Of a stretch of 64,000 nt of DNA, positions 55,727-64,000 are shown one piece after another. Made by a program: the position numbers and the translations under genes. This DNA is from Bacteroides xylanisolvens XB1A (lineage in GTDB: Bacteria > Bacteroidota > Bacteroidia > Bacteroidales > Bacteroidaceae): contig NC_021017.1 in the NCBI RefSeq assembly GCF_000210075.1, positions 4,863,386 to 4,927,385 of the forward strand, in the 5' to 3' direction. Each line of letters opens with the position of its first letter. Within the stretch, counting starts at the first letter, position 1. Under the pieces are notes generated by a model. The model worked only from the letters and a program-made list of their open reading frames with translations, was not told where the DNA came from and did not search any database.

Positions 55727-56434
55727 ATGGACTTTCTTCAATCACTATTAGACAATAGTTCTATTCCTGCTATTACAGCCTTTATCTTAGGGACTTTAAC
55801 GGCAGTTAGCCCTTGTCCTTTGGCTACTAATATAACGGCAATAGGATTTATCAGTAAGGATATAGAGAACCATCACCGTATATTTATAAACGGATTGCTT
55901 TATACATTCGGCAGAATAGTAACTTATACAGCACTTGGTTTCATTCTTATTCCTATTCTTCGTGAGGGTGCAAGTATGTTCATGGTTCAAAAGGCAGTCA
56001 GTAAATACGGTGAAATGTTGATTGCTCCGGTTTTAATTATTATCGGAATATTCATGCTTGATATTATAAAACTGAATATACCAAAAGTCAATATTGGCGG
56101 AGAGGGTCTAAAGAAGAAAACAAAAGGCAGTTGGGGAGCTATGTTATTAGGAGTTTTATTTGCTCTCGCCTTTTGTCCTACAAGTGGGGTTTTCTATTTC
56201 GGTATGCTTATGCCCTTGGCAGCAGCAGAAACAGGCGGGTATCTTTTACCTGTAATTTATGCTATTGCTACGGGACTACCTGTAATCCTTGTTGCTTGGA
56301 TATTGGCGTACAGTGTTGCCGGATTAGGCAAGTTTTATAACAGAGTACAAATCTTTGAAAAATGGTTTCGCAAAATTGTTGCCATCCTCTTTATTGCGAT
56401 AGGAATTTATTATGCGGTCATTCTTTATCTATAA
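55727..56434 (+). CDS. arsG: ArsG-like permease (DsbD/CcdA-type membrane protein), 235 aa
   Basis: Six or so membrane segments with LTAVSPCPLATNITAIGFIS in the first and LAFCPTSGVFYFGMLMPLAA in the fourth, each with a Cys-Pro. These are hallmarks of the DsbD/CcdA thiol-transport fold. Paired with the ArsF-like lipoprotein it may export thiol electrons or organoarsenicals. The assignment as ArsG rests on this pairing and family memory. Confidence 0.75.
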   Translation: MDFLQSLLDNSSIPAITAFILGTLTAVSPCPLATNITAIGFISKDIENHHRIFINGLLYTFGRIVTYTALGFILIPILREGASMFMVQKAVSKYGEMLIAPVLIIIGIFMLDIIKLNIPKVNIGGEGLKKKTKGSWGAMLLGVLFALAFCPTSGVFYFGMLMPLAAAETGGYLLPVIYAIATGLPVILVAWILAYSVAGLGKFYNRVQIFEKWFRKIVAILFIAIGIYYAVILYL

Positions 56435-56467
56435 ACAAACAATGTATTAATTAAAATAAAAGACAGT

Positions 56468-56794
56468 ATGAAAACAATAGAAATTTTTGACCCGGCAATG
56501 TGTTGCCCTACGGGTTTGTGTGGAACTAATATTAATCCTGAATTAATGAGGATAGCCGTTGTTATCGAAACATTGAAAAGACAGGGTGTTGTTGTTACCC
56601 GTCATAATTTGCGGGACGAACCGCAAGTTTATGTAAGTAACAAGACTGTAAACCAATATCTTCAAAAGAATGGTGCAGAAGCACTGCCTATTACTTTGGT
56701 GGATGGTGAAATTGCAGTTTCTAAAGATTATCCCACAACTAAACAAATGAGTGAATGGACAGGAATTAATTTAGACTTGATGCCCGTTAAATAA
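56468..56794 (+). CDS. arsD: Arsenite metallochaperone ArsD
   Basis: MKTIEIFDPAMCCPTGLCG has the Cys12, Cys13 and Cys18 arsenite-binding trio. The 108-aa length and thioredoxin-like fold match ArsD, which hands arsenite to ArsA, the next gene. Confidence 0.9.
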   Translation: MKTIEIFDPAMCCPTGLCGTNINPELMRIAVVIETLKRQGVVVTRHNLRDEPQVYVSNKTVNQYLQKNGAEALPITLVDGEIAVSKDYPTTKQMSEWTGINLDLMPVK

Positions 56795-56821
56795 TCGTTG
56801 AACAAATTAATATACAGAATA

Positions 56822-58534
56822 ATGAAAGCATTTAATTTATCCGATATAGAACTAACAAAATACTTATTCTTCACAGGAAAAGGTGGAGTAGGAAAAACCT
56901 CTATTGCTTGCGCTACGGCAGTGGGATTAGCTGATAAAGGGGAGAAAATTCTTCTTATCAGTACAGACCCGGCTTCTAACCTGCAAGATGTTTTCAATCA
57001 AACCCTAAACGGACATGGTACAGCTATTTCAGAAGTACCGGGGCTGACGGTCGTAAACCTTGACCCTGAACAGGCAGCAGCAGAGTACAGGGAAAGTGTG
57101 ATTGCACCTTTTAGAGGACAATTACCTGAAAGCGTTATTCAAAATATGGAAGAACAACTTTCAGGCTCTTGTACGGTAGAAATCGCTGCCTTTAATGAGT
57201 TTTCAGACTTTATCACCGATGCTGATAAAGCGAAGGAATACGACCACATTATTTTTGATACAGCACCTACCGGACACACATTGCGAATGTTGCAGCTTCC
57301 ATCGGCATGGAGTACATTTATTAGTGAAAGTACACATGGCGCATCTTGTTTAGGACAATTATCAGGCTTGGAAGAAAGGAAAGGTATCTATAAACAGGCG
57401 GTTGATACATTGTCTGATACAAGCGCAACCCGGTTAGTATTGGTAAGCCGTCCTGAAATAGCACCGTTGAAAGAAGCTGCCCGTTCTTCGCATGAATTAC
57501 AACTATTGGGAATTAAAAATCAGCTATTGGTGATAAATGGTGTTTTACAGCAATTAGATGAAGCAGACAATGTTTCACAACAACTGTATAACAGGCAGCA
57601 AAAGGCGTTACAAAGTATGCCTATTGCATTATCTGAATATCCCATGTATAGCGTTCCTCTGCGTTCTTACAATTTATCCAATATTGCCAATATCCGCCGT
57701 ATGCTATACAGTGATAGTATTACGAATGAAATTCGTTATCAGCCGATAACTGATAGCAAAAGTATAGATGAATTGGTAAATGACCTCTATACTTCCGGTA
57801 AACGAGTAGTGTTCACAATGGGAAAAGGTGGCGTAGGAAAAACGACCTTAGCCACAGAAATAGCCTTGAAATTAACAAAGCTCGGTGCAAAGGTTCATCT
57901 TACCACTACTGACCCGGCAAATCACCTGAACTATGATTTTGCCATCAAATCAGGTATTACGGTAAGCCATATAGACGAAGCGGAAGTGCTGGAAAAATAC
58001 AAGAATGAAGTTCGTAGCAAAGCTGCCGAAACCATGACTGCCGAAGATATGGAATATATAGAGGAAGATTTACGTTCACCATGTACGCAAGAAATCGCCG
58101 TATTTAAGGCTTTTGCTGAAATTGTAGATAAAGCGGAGAATGAAATCGTAGTGATTGATACTGCACCAACAGGACATACTTTGTTGCTTTTGGATGCTAC
58201 CCAAAGCTATCACAAAGAAGTAGAACGTACACAGGGAGAAGTAACCGGAGCAGTAGCCAATTTATTACCCCGTTTACGCAATCCACAGGAAACGGAAGTA
58301 GTAATAGTCACTTTACCCGAAGCAACACCTGTTTTTGAAGCAGAACGCCTACAAATGGATTTGCAGCGTGCCGGGATTAACAACAAATGGTGGGTAGTAA
58401 ATGCCTGTTTGTCATTGACAAATACAGCAAATTCATTTTTGCAAGCAAAAGCGCAAAGTGAATTGACTTGGATTAAGAAAGTAGAAGAATTGTCAAAGGG
58501 CAATACTGCCCTGATTGAATGGAAAAACTTATAA
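56822..58534 (+). CDS. arsA: Arsenite-stimulated ATPase ArsA
   Basis: The ATG at 56822 gives MKAFNLSDIELTKYLFFTGK. Two homologous halves each have a P-loop GKGGVGKT (about residues 20 and 340) and a DTAPTGHT motif, and signature Cys residues occur near SGSCTVEIAAF and RSPCTQEIAVF. Length 570 aa is typical. ArsA drives arsenite extrusion, normally with ArsB; here Acr3 is the efflux partner available. Confidence 0.9.
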   Translation: MKAFNLSDIELTKYLFFTGKGGVGKTSIACATAVGLADKGEKILLISTDPASNLQDVFNQTLNGHGTAISEVPGLTVVNLDPEQAAAEYRESVIAPFRGQLPESVIQNMEEQLSGSCTVEIAAFNEFSDFITDADKAKEYDHIIFDTAPTGHTLRMLQLPSAWSTFISESTHGASCLGQLSGLEERKGIYKQAVDTLSDTSATRLVLVSRPEIAPLKEAARSSHELQLLGIKNQLLVINGVLQQLDEADNVSQQLYNRQQKALQSMPIALSEYPMYSVPLRSYNLSNIANIRRMLYSDSITNEIRYQPITDSKSIDELVNDLYTSGKRVVFTMGKGGVGKTTLATEIALKLTKLGAKVHLTTTDPANHLNYDFAIKSGITVSHIDEAEVLEKYKNEVRSKAAETMTAEDMEYIEEDLRSPCTQEIAVFKAFAEIVDKAENEIVVIDTAPTGHTLLLLDATQSYHKEVERTQGEVTGAVANLLPRLRNPQETEVVIVTLPEATPVFEAERLQMDLQRAGINNKWWVVNACLSLTNTANSFLQAKAQSELTWIKKVEELSKGNTALIEWKNL

Positions 58535-58538
58535 GAAT

Positions 58539-58967
58539 ATGAAGATTTTAATCCTTTGCACTGGTAACAGTTGCCGTAGCCAAATGGCACACGGTTTCTT
58601 ACAGTCATTCGATAAAAACATGGATGTCTTTTCAGCAGGAACAAAACCTGCTGAAAAGGTTAATCCGATGGCGGTAAAAGTTATGTCTGAAACAGGAATA
58701 GACCTTACCAACCATACCCCTAAAAACGTTAGCCTGTATTTAGGGCACGAATGGGACTATGTGATAACGGTATGTGGCGGCGCAAATGAAAGCTGCCCTA
58801 TGTTTACAGGCAAGGTAAAAAACAGATTGCACATTGGATTTGACGACCCATCAGAAGCGACCGGGACACCGGAGTTTATAAATAGTGAATTTCTTCGGGT
58901 ACGGGATGAAATAAGAATGCGTTTCTATGATTTTTACCTGCAAGAATTAAAACCGCAATTAAAATAA
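58539..58967 (+). CDS. arsC: Arsenate reductase ArsC (low-molecular-weight phosphatase family)
   Basis: MKILILCTGNSCRSQMAHGF shows the P-loop C-x5-R at residues 7-13; ThioR-type Cys residues follow (VCGGANESCPMF). The 142-aa enzyme reduces arsenate to arsenite using thioredoxin. The start at 58539 is 4 bases after the arsA stop. Confidence 0.9.
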   Translation: MKILILCTGNSCRSQMAHGFLQSFDKNMDVFSAGTKPAEKVNPMAVKVMSETGIDLTNHTPKNVSLYLGHEWDYVITVCGGANESCPMFTGKVKNRLHIGFDDPSEATGTPEFINSEFLRVRDEIRMRFYDFYLQELKPQLK

Positions 58968-58979
58968 AGGGCAGTCATT

Positions 58980-60026
58980 ATGGAAAAGAAACAAGGAATT
59001 GGATTTTTTGAAAGATACCTGACTATTTGGGTAGCCTTGTGTATCGTTATCGGGATAGCCATCGGACAATATCTTCCGGCAATACCGCAAACATTGAGCA
59101 AATTTGAATATGCCAACGTGTCTATACCTGTGGCTATCCTGATTTGGTTAATGATATATCCCATGATGCTGAAAGTAGATTTTCAGAGCATCAAGAACGT
59201 AGGCAAACGTCCGAAAGGGATTGTCATTACTTGTGTGACGAACTGGGTAATAAAGCCATTCACCATGTTTGGAATAGCTTATCTATTCTTCTACGTTATT
59301 TTCAAGTCATTAATCCCTGCCGGATTAGCCGAAGAATATTTAGCTGGGGCAGTTCTGTTAGGTGCTGCACCCTGTACGGCGATGGTGTTTGTATGGAGTC
59401 ATTTAACCAAAGGGGATGCAGCTTACACATTGGTGCAAGTGGCAGTCAATGATTTAATAATATTGGTTGCTTTCGCTCCTATCGTTGCGTTTTTGTTGGG
59501 TGTCGGTGGCGTTTCTATCCCGTGGGACACGCTTATACTCTCGGTCGTACTGTTTGTTGTCATTCCACTTTCTGCCGGAATAGTAACCCGTGTAACGGTT
59601 ATCCGGCGAAAAGGAATAGACTATTTCAATACCGTCTTTGTCCGCAAGTTCGATAACTATACGGTTGGCGGATTGCTATTAACGCTTATCATCCTGTTTT
59701 CGTTTCAGGGGGAAACGATACTGAACAATCCGTTACATATTGTCTTGATTGCCGTCCCGCTTGTCCTGCAAACGGTTCTGATATTCTTTGTTGCCTACGG
59801 TTGGGCAAAGTGGTGGAAGTTACCCCACAATGTCGCCGCACCTGCCGGAATGATTGGTGCGAGTAACTTCTTTGAGTTGGCGGTGGCGGTGGCTATTTCT
59901 CTTTTCGGCTTACAGTCCGGTGCTGCACTGGCTACCGTAGTAGGCGTATTGGTTGAAGTTCCAGTAATGCTTATGTTAGTAAAAATAGCCAATAATACAA
60001 GAAGTTGGTTTCCTAAAGTAAAATAA
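58980..60026 (+). CDS. arsB: Arsenite efflux permease ACR3
   Basis: Ten membrane segments and the family residues Cys and Glu in GAAPCTAMVFVWSHLTKGDA and in AVAISLFGLQSGAALATVVG identify ACR3 of the BASS superfamily. The 348-aa protein exports arsenite by proton motive force, possibly helped by ArsA. Confidence 0.9.
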   Translation: MEKKQGIGFFERYLTIWVALCIVIGIAIGQYLPAIPQTLSKFEYANVSIPVAILIWLMIYPMMLKVDFQSIKNVGKRPKGIVITCVTNWVIKPFTMFGIAYLFFYVIFKSLIPAGLAEEYLAGAVLLGAAPCTAMVFVWSHLTKGDAAYTLVQVAVNDLIILVAFAPIVAFLLGVGGVSIPWDTLILSVVLFVVIPLSAGIVTRVTVIRRKGIDYFNTVFVRKFDNYTVGGLLLTLIILFSFQGETILNNPLHIVLIAVPLVLQTVLIFFVAYGWAKWWKLPHNVAAPAGMIGASNFFELAVAVAISLFGLQSGAALATVVGVLVEVPVMLMLVKIANNTRSWFPKVK

Positions 60027-60028
60027 GA

Positions 60029-60529
60029 ATGGGCAAGTCAGGAACAATTTGGTCGATGATAGCAAGTGTAATATCACCATTACTTGCTTTATTAGGTGTA
60101 ATAAGTTGCTGTGGGCTACCTATATTAGCCGGAATATTAGCAACATTAGGAATTGGAGCGTCACAACTTAGTTTTTTTGCAGAGTATAAAGGTTGGTTTA
60201 TTGGCTTTGCCATCATCTCCCTACTCTTTGGCTTTTATCAAGTTTATTTCAAAAAAGAAACTTGTGGATGTGGAACGAATGTTTCAGAAACAAATCTGAA
60301 AAGACGTTCCAAATCAAAGTCTTTCCAAAAATTCTTCTTGTGGTTAGGTGTGGCAATACTTGTATTCGTTCTGTTTATTGGAAATAAAAATCAAACAGTC
60401 CAAAGCAATGAAAGTGGCGGATGCTGCCCGGCAAACACACAATCAGTGCAACCAGAAGAAAAGAAATGTTGCGGAACACAGCCACAACCTGAACAGGAAG
60501 AAAGCTGTTGTGACACTACATTTAATTAA
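60029..60529 (+). CDS. MerT-like membrane protein with Cys-rich tail, 166 aa
   Basis: The first membrane segment contains ISCCGLPILAGILATLGIGA, the vicinal Cys pair of MerT-type mercuric transporters. Two further segments and a C-terminus with five CC or CxC motifs (GGCCPA, KKCCGT, ESCCDT) follow. In an arsenic operon a metalloid-binding role is plausible. It starts 2 bases after acr3. Confidence 0.75.
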   Translation: MGKSGTIWSMIASVISPLLALLGVISCCGLPILAGILATLGIGASQLSFFAEYKGWFIGFAIISLLFGFYQVYFKKETCGCGTNVSETNLKRRSKSKSFQKFFLWLGVAILVFVLFIGNKNQTVQSNESGGCCPANTQSVQPEEKKCCGTQPQPEQEESCCDTTFN

Positions 60530-60554
60530 TAAATAGTTTTTAATTCAATAGATT

Positions 60555-61460
60555 ATGAATACTTTATTAGACACATTACAATACTTCGTATTTATTACGA
60601 TTGAGTTGATAGCCTTATTTCTGTTAATCAGCGCAGCCGTAGAAATTATACTGATGTATATCCCGGAAGAAACGATTCGGAAAAAGCTATCAGGTTCGGG
60701 TATTATGGGCAATGTCATAGCTGCCGGATTTGGGGCATTAACCCCTTTCTGCGCTTGCTCTACCATTCCTATGACAGTAGGTTTTCTAAATGCAGGAGTT
60801 CCATTTGGTTCTACAATGTCCTTTCTGATAGCTTCTCCATTACTCAATCCTATCATTATAGGTATGTTGGGAGCTTTGGTAGGATTTAAGGCAATGGTTT
60901 TCTATTTTGTCATCGCTTTTATCTGTTCCGTTGCATTTGGATATGTTCTCGAAAAAATAGGCGCACAAAAGTATGTGAAAAATGTTCGGGTGAAACCCAG
61001 TTGTTGTTCAGGCAGCGAACAGCCTAAAAACAAAAGGTTGCTTCCTTTCCGCCAAAAAATAAAGATTGCTTTTATAAATGCGTGGGGGAGCCTTAGACCT
61101 ATTATGATATATTTACTGATAGGTGTTGCTCTCGGTGCTGGCATTTATGGCTATATGCCGCAAGATTTTGTGTTGAAAATAGCAGGTGCAGACAATCCTC
61201 TCGCTATACCTGTGGCTGCCGTATTGGGTATTCCTCTGTATATCCGTGCAGAAACAGCTATCCCCATCGGCATAGCATTGATGGGCAAAGGTATGAGCAT
61301 CGGGGCGGTTATTGCCCTCGTTATCGGTGGTGCAGGAATGGCTATTCCCGAAATGAGTATGCTTGCCAGTATATTCAAGAAAAAACTGGTAGGCATGATA
61401 GTGGCGGTTATCTTTTTAACGGCAGTTATCGCAGGTTATGTATTTAACCTGTTTTTATAA
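60555..61460 (+). CDS. DUF318/ArsP-like permease, 301 aa
   Basis: Eight or so membrane segments with GALTPFCACSTIPMTVGFLN, the Cys-x-Cys site of the DUF318 permease group to which ArsP belongs, and a second half with PLYIRAETAIPIGIAL. A cytoplasmic loop has SCCSGSEQ. Relatives export trivalent organoarsenicals. The small Cys-rich gene follows after 25 bases. Confidence 0.8.
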   Translation: MNTLLDTLQYFVFITIELIALFLLISAAVEIILMYIPEETIRKKLSGSGIMGNVIAAGFGALTPFCACSTIPMTVGFLNAGVPFGSTMSFLIASPLLNPIIIGMLGALVGFKAMVFYFVIAFICSVAFGYVLEKIGAQKYVKNVRVKPSCCSGSEQPKNKRLLPFRQKIKIAFINAWGSLRPIMIYLLIGVALGAGIYGYMPQDFVLKIAGADNPLAIPVAAVLGIPLYIRAETAIPIGIALMGKGMSIGAVIALVIGGAGMAIPEMSMLASIFKKKLVGMIVAVIFLTAVIAGYVFNLFL

Positions 61461-61485
61461 TCACTTAAAAATAAATAGTTCAATT

Positions 61486-61689
61486 ATGGAAGAAAAGGAA
61501 GATAAGAAGAAAGGCTTTTTTGCCTCTCTATTTGCTCCGAAACCTTGTAAATGTAGTTGCGGAGTGCAAATAGAGGAAGTAGAAGAAGATGGAAATCCGT
61601 CAGAGAATTTGAAAAAGGACGAAACCAAAGTATCAGAAAAGAATGATACGAGTGAAAATCAAGGTAACTCTTGCGGATGCTGTGGCTAA
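61486..61689 (+). CDS. Small Cys-rich acidic protein, 67 aa
   Basis: ATG at 61486. It has a Lys-rich start, then APKPCKCSCGVQIEE and a tail NSCGCCG, with acidic residues between. Cys clusters at both ends suggest a metalloid-binding protein acting with the permease. No family recognised. Confidence 0.6.
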   Translation: MEEKEDKKKGFFASLFAPKPCKCSCGVQIEEVEEDGNPSENLKKDETKVSEKNDTSENQGNSCGCCG

Positions 61690-61754
61690 AATCATTCATC
61701 AATATTCTGTTTGAAAGGAAACTAACTTAATACAATTTTTTAATTGGCTATCTA

Positions 61755-61786
61755 ATGTAGGAAGTATGCTCACATACTTTCTACAT
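61755..61786 (+). terminator. Hairpin after the ars operon
   Basis: ATGTAG and AAGTATG pair with CATACTT and CTACAT (61755-61786). Confidence 0.6.
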
Positions 61787-61856
61787 TTATTTATTGTATA
61801 TTAAAATATAAAAATAAACTTCTATTTGCAATATAAATGACAGAAGAATATATGAC

Positions 61857-62717
61857 ATGAATAGCGAAATCGAATATGAGAATTTTATAAAGAACATAGA
61901 CCTTGTAATCTATGATAAAATAGATATTGATAATTGGAATATTTCAATAGACTTAATATTTGAAGTAGTAGAGTTCCTACAAAAATCACTCGAAGAATTA
62001 AGAACGATTATTATTGAGCATCCGTTTGAAAGTAAAGAAGAGGAAATTTATTTTTTCAAATATATAAAACCGGAAGTCTTGGGACGATTATTATACTTCA
62101 CAGATGTGTATAACGCTGAAATGAGAAAACCGAATGGTAGCATTGAGGTAGTAAAGAAGCACTACAATGACAGATTGGATGAACTGACCTCCTATTTTGA
62201 AAGTAATTTAGACTTCTATCAATATTACCGTTCCAAAGCGACACATTTAGATAATCATTATTTTGTAAGGGGGCATATTGATTTTAAACTATGCCCGAAT
62301 TGTACCCCTTATGACCGTGACCCGGAATTTTCAACTTGCTACGACCACAAAGCAGCACAAATATTAGCAAATGATATGCTTAGCATTTATTTGAATAAAA
62401 GGCTACATTATGTAGATAAGCAAATAATCATTGAAGAAAGTCGAGCATTTCTTTCTGAACACCCTTTTCGATGGACTGCTCCAAAGATAGCATTAGTAGA
62501 ACTTGGATATTCTATTTATGCTGCGTGTGTCTTGAATAATGGTAAAGCAGATATTAAAGAGATTATGACTTATTTAGAAGCATCTTTCAAAGTTGATTTA
62601 GGGGATTACTATCGGACTTATATAACAATAAAAGACCGGAAGAAAGACCGGACTTCATTTCTTAGTAACCTAATAAAGTGTTTGCTGAAGAAAATGGATG
62701 AAGACGACAACTTATAA
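61857..62717 (+). CDS. rteC: RteC-family protein, 286 aa
   Basis: FYQYYRSKATHLDNHYFVRG, EFSTCYDHKAAQILANDMLS and the C-terminal HTH-like FRWTAPKIALVELGYSIYAA match RteC-domain proteins. RteC of CTnDOT activates excision genes. Here rteA/rteB are absent, so control must differ. It is a typical component of Bacteroidales mobile elements. Confidence 0.85.
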   Translation: MNSEIEYENFIKNIDLVIYDKIDIDNWNISIDLIFEVVEFLQKSLEELRTIIIEHPFESKEEEIYFFKYIKPEVLGRLLYFTDVYNAEMRKPNGSIEVVKKHYNDRLDELTSYFESNLDFYQYYRSKATHLDNHYFVRGHIDFKLCPNCTPYDRDPEFSTCYDHKAAQILANDMLSIYLNKRLHYVDKQIIIEESRAFLSEHPFRWTAPKIALVELGYSIYAACVLNNGKADIKEIMTYLEASFKVDLGDYYRTYITIKDRKKDRTSFLSNLIKCLLKKMDEDDNL

Positions 62718-62730
62718 AAAACAAAAGCAC

Positions 62731-62766
62731 AAAAACAACCAAGTATCTACCAACTTGGTTGTTTTT
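62731..62766 (+). terminator. Terminator after rteC
   Basis: AAAACAACCAAGT pairs with ACTTGGTTGTTTT (62731-62766), with T-run. Confidence 0.85.
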
Positions 62767-62927
62767 GTTTTTACCCGTTTTCACCCATTTTTTCTTACTT
62801 TTCAGCTCAAAACAGATGGTTTTTAGGCTAAAATCCTCAAAAAAATAAATCTTCCAACTTGGAAAGAGGTTGGAAGATTTATTTTTTCAAATGCTTCAAC
62901 TTTGCAGCAAATCAATTAGTTAGCAAA

Positions 62928-63287
62928 ATGGAGATAATAACATTCGAGTCAAAAGCCTACAAGGATTTAGACAACAAAATTACCGCTATCGCCGATTACA
63001 TATTCAATCACACGGAAGCGGAAAGTACCAATGAAGATGAAATTTGGGTGGATAGTTACGAGGTCTGCACATTTTTGAAAATCAGTGAAAAGACACTGCA
63101 ACGTTTGCGAGTGGCTGGAACTATTGCCTACTCCAATATTCGGGGGCGTTACTTCTACAAAATAAGCGAAGTAAAACGGATGCTGGAAGAACGACTGATA
63201 AAGAGCAATAAAGAGAATATTCAAGACCTGATAACCAACCACCACCTATATGTTAAGGAAAGAAGAAATATTAGAAAGGACAAGTAA
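62928..63287 (+). CDS. Helix-turn-helix excisionase-like protein, 119 aa
   Basis: ATG at 62928. The domain VDSYEVCTFLKISEKTLQRL then GRYFYKISEVKRMLEERL is the HTH_17 group used as Xis or regulators in Bacteroides mobilisable elements. It overlaps the following primase-like gene by 38 bases, which is typical of these HTH-primase pairs. Confidence 0.8.
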   Translation: MEIITFESKAYKDLDNKITAIADYIFNHTEAESTNEDEIWVDSYEVCTFLKISEKTLQRLRVAGTIAYSNIRGRYFYKISEVKRMLEERLIKSNKENIQDLITNHHLYVKERRNIRKDK

Positions 63288-64000
63288 CGGGCTATCTGTA
63301 TTCAAGCACTATGTACCCGGTAATTGGCGGATAGGTCGAAATTTCTTGAACCCGCTTTATGAAGATAATAAAGCGTCCTGTAATATCTATTTCGACCGCC
63401 GAAGTGGTATATATAAGATGAAAGATTTTGGCAATGACAATTATAGCGGTGATTGTTTCTTTTTCGTGGGGCAACTTAAAGGGTTGGACTGCAATAATTC
63501 GATGGATTTTGTGGAGATACTGGAAACCATCGACCGGGATTTGGGATTAGGACTGGCAACAGGTAACCCGATACCTGTTACCCGTAATTCTTGCCGTGTG
63601 GTGGATAATATATTGGAAGAAACACCTGAGAAGGAAAGCAAACCTTACCAGTTCAGGGAACAGAAATTTCCGCTTGCTGAATTGATGTACTGGCAACAGT
63701 ATGGTATCACACCGGAAATATTGGAACTGTACAAGGTCTGTTCCCTACGGGATTTTCAGAGTGTAACAGCGGATGGAACACAATTCACTTATACTTCATC
63801 CGTAACAGAACCAATGTACGGATATAAAAGTAAACGATATATAAAACTGTATCGTCCATTCTCAAAAACTCGTTTCCTCTATGGGGGTAATTTCGGAGAT
63901 AATTATTGTTTCGGATTGGAACAACTACCCGCAAAAGGTGATACACTGTTTATTACGGGCGGAGAAAAAGATGTCATGTCATTGGCTGCACATGGTTTCC
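63250..64000 (+). CDS. Primase/TOPRIM-like protein, N-terminal part
   Basis: The frame from the ATG at 63250 (MLRKEEILERTSNGLSVFKH) is open to the right edge, giving 250 residues. A CHC2-like fold start (CNIYFDRRSGIYKMKDFG, then GDCFFFVGQL) and the TOPRIM-type GGEKDVMSLAAHG near the edge indicate a primase of a mobilisable element. The gene belongs to the same element as rteC and the HTH gene. Confidence 0.75.
   Translation, partial: MLRKEEILERTSNGLSVFKHYVPGNWRIGRNFLNPLYEDNKASCNIYFDRRSGIYKMKDFGNDNYSGDCFFFVGQLKGLDCNNSMDFVEILETIDRDLGLGLATGNPIPVTRNSCRVVDNILEETPEKESKPYQFREQKFPLAELMYWQQYGITPEILELYKVCSLRDFQSVTADGTQFTYTSSVTEPMYGYKSKRYIKLYRPFSKTRFLYGGNFGDNYCFGLEQLPAKGDTLFITGGEKDVMSLAAHGF

Overview
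The window looks like accessory DNA of a gut Bacteroidales (Bacteroides, Phocaeicola or Parabacteroides type). The grounds are a CTnDOT-like tra/mob gene set, RteC and IntDOT-like proteins, TAnnTTTG promoter boxes and mostly SD-less starts. No tRNA, rRNA or CRISPR array was seen.

Layout. 1-186: start of a lipoprotein glycerophosphodiesterase, probably host flank. 1-6.2 kb: ParB-type protein, hypothetical genes and a nested-inverted-repeat structure. 6.2-7.1 kb: M48 protease. 7.3-20.4 kb, minus strand: conjugation operon traA-traQ order (ParA, DUF3408, traD-like, traE, F, G, I, J, K, L, M, N, O, Q). Inside it, between the traD-like gene and traE, a radical SAM gene sits among five 9-10-codon reading frames that all end Y-[Y/F]-D-[S/T]-G-UGA. 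20.4-25 kb: repeat-rich region, probable oriT, mobA-mobB-mobC. 25-29 kb: AT-rich cargo, an ietAS-like AAA ATPase/subtilase pair. 29-42.8 kb: DUF3945 and DUF1896 genes and a large methylase/helicase gene. That gene is broken by a 7.3-kb recombinase-in-trio (RIT) element carrying three TIR/SLOG genes (Thoeris-like). 42.9-54.3 kb: HTH genes, a giant KAP/YobI-type NTPase, an inositol-polyphosphate phosphatase, gene remnants and an integrase. 54.5-61.7 kb: arsenic resistance operon. 61.8-64 kb: RteC, HTH and a primase-like gene of a second mobile element.

Most notable. (1) The micro-ORF/radical SAM cluster, whose copies vary mainly at third codon positions, as coding sequence does. (2) Two long structured RNA-like segments, just after mobC and just after the helicase gene, whose stems differ in sequence but stay fully paired. 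(3) Repeated in-frame UGA codons at tryptophan positions in traG, the radical SAM gene, the helicase and other backbone genes, while cargo genes are clean. (4) A Thoeris-like trio travelling on a RIT element. (5) An ietS gene split at a canonical -1 slippery A-run.

How it fits together. The minus-strand tra operon encodes a type IV secretion apparatus (TraG VirB4-like, TraJ VirB6-like, TraK VirB8-like, TraN VirB9-like, TraM VirB10-like). mobABC provides relaxase and coupling protein. Interrupted genes suggest the element is decaying, is recoded at UGA, or carries base-call errors; the sequence alone cannot choose. Cargo is mostly defence-like (ietAS, TIR/SLOG, KAP NTPase) plus metalloid resistance.
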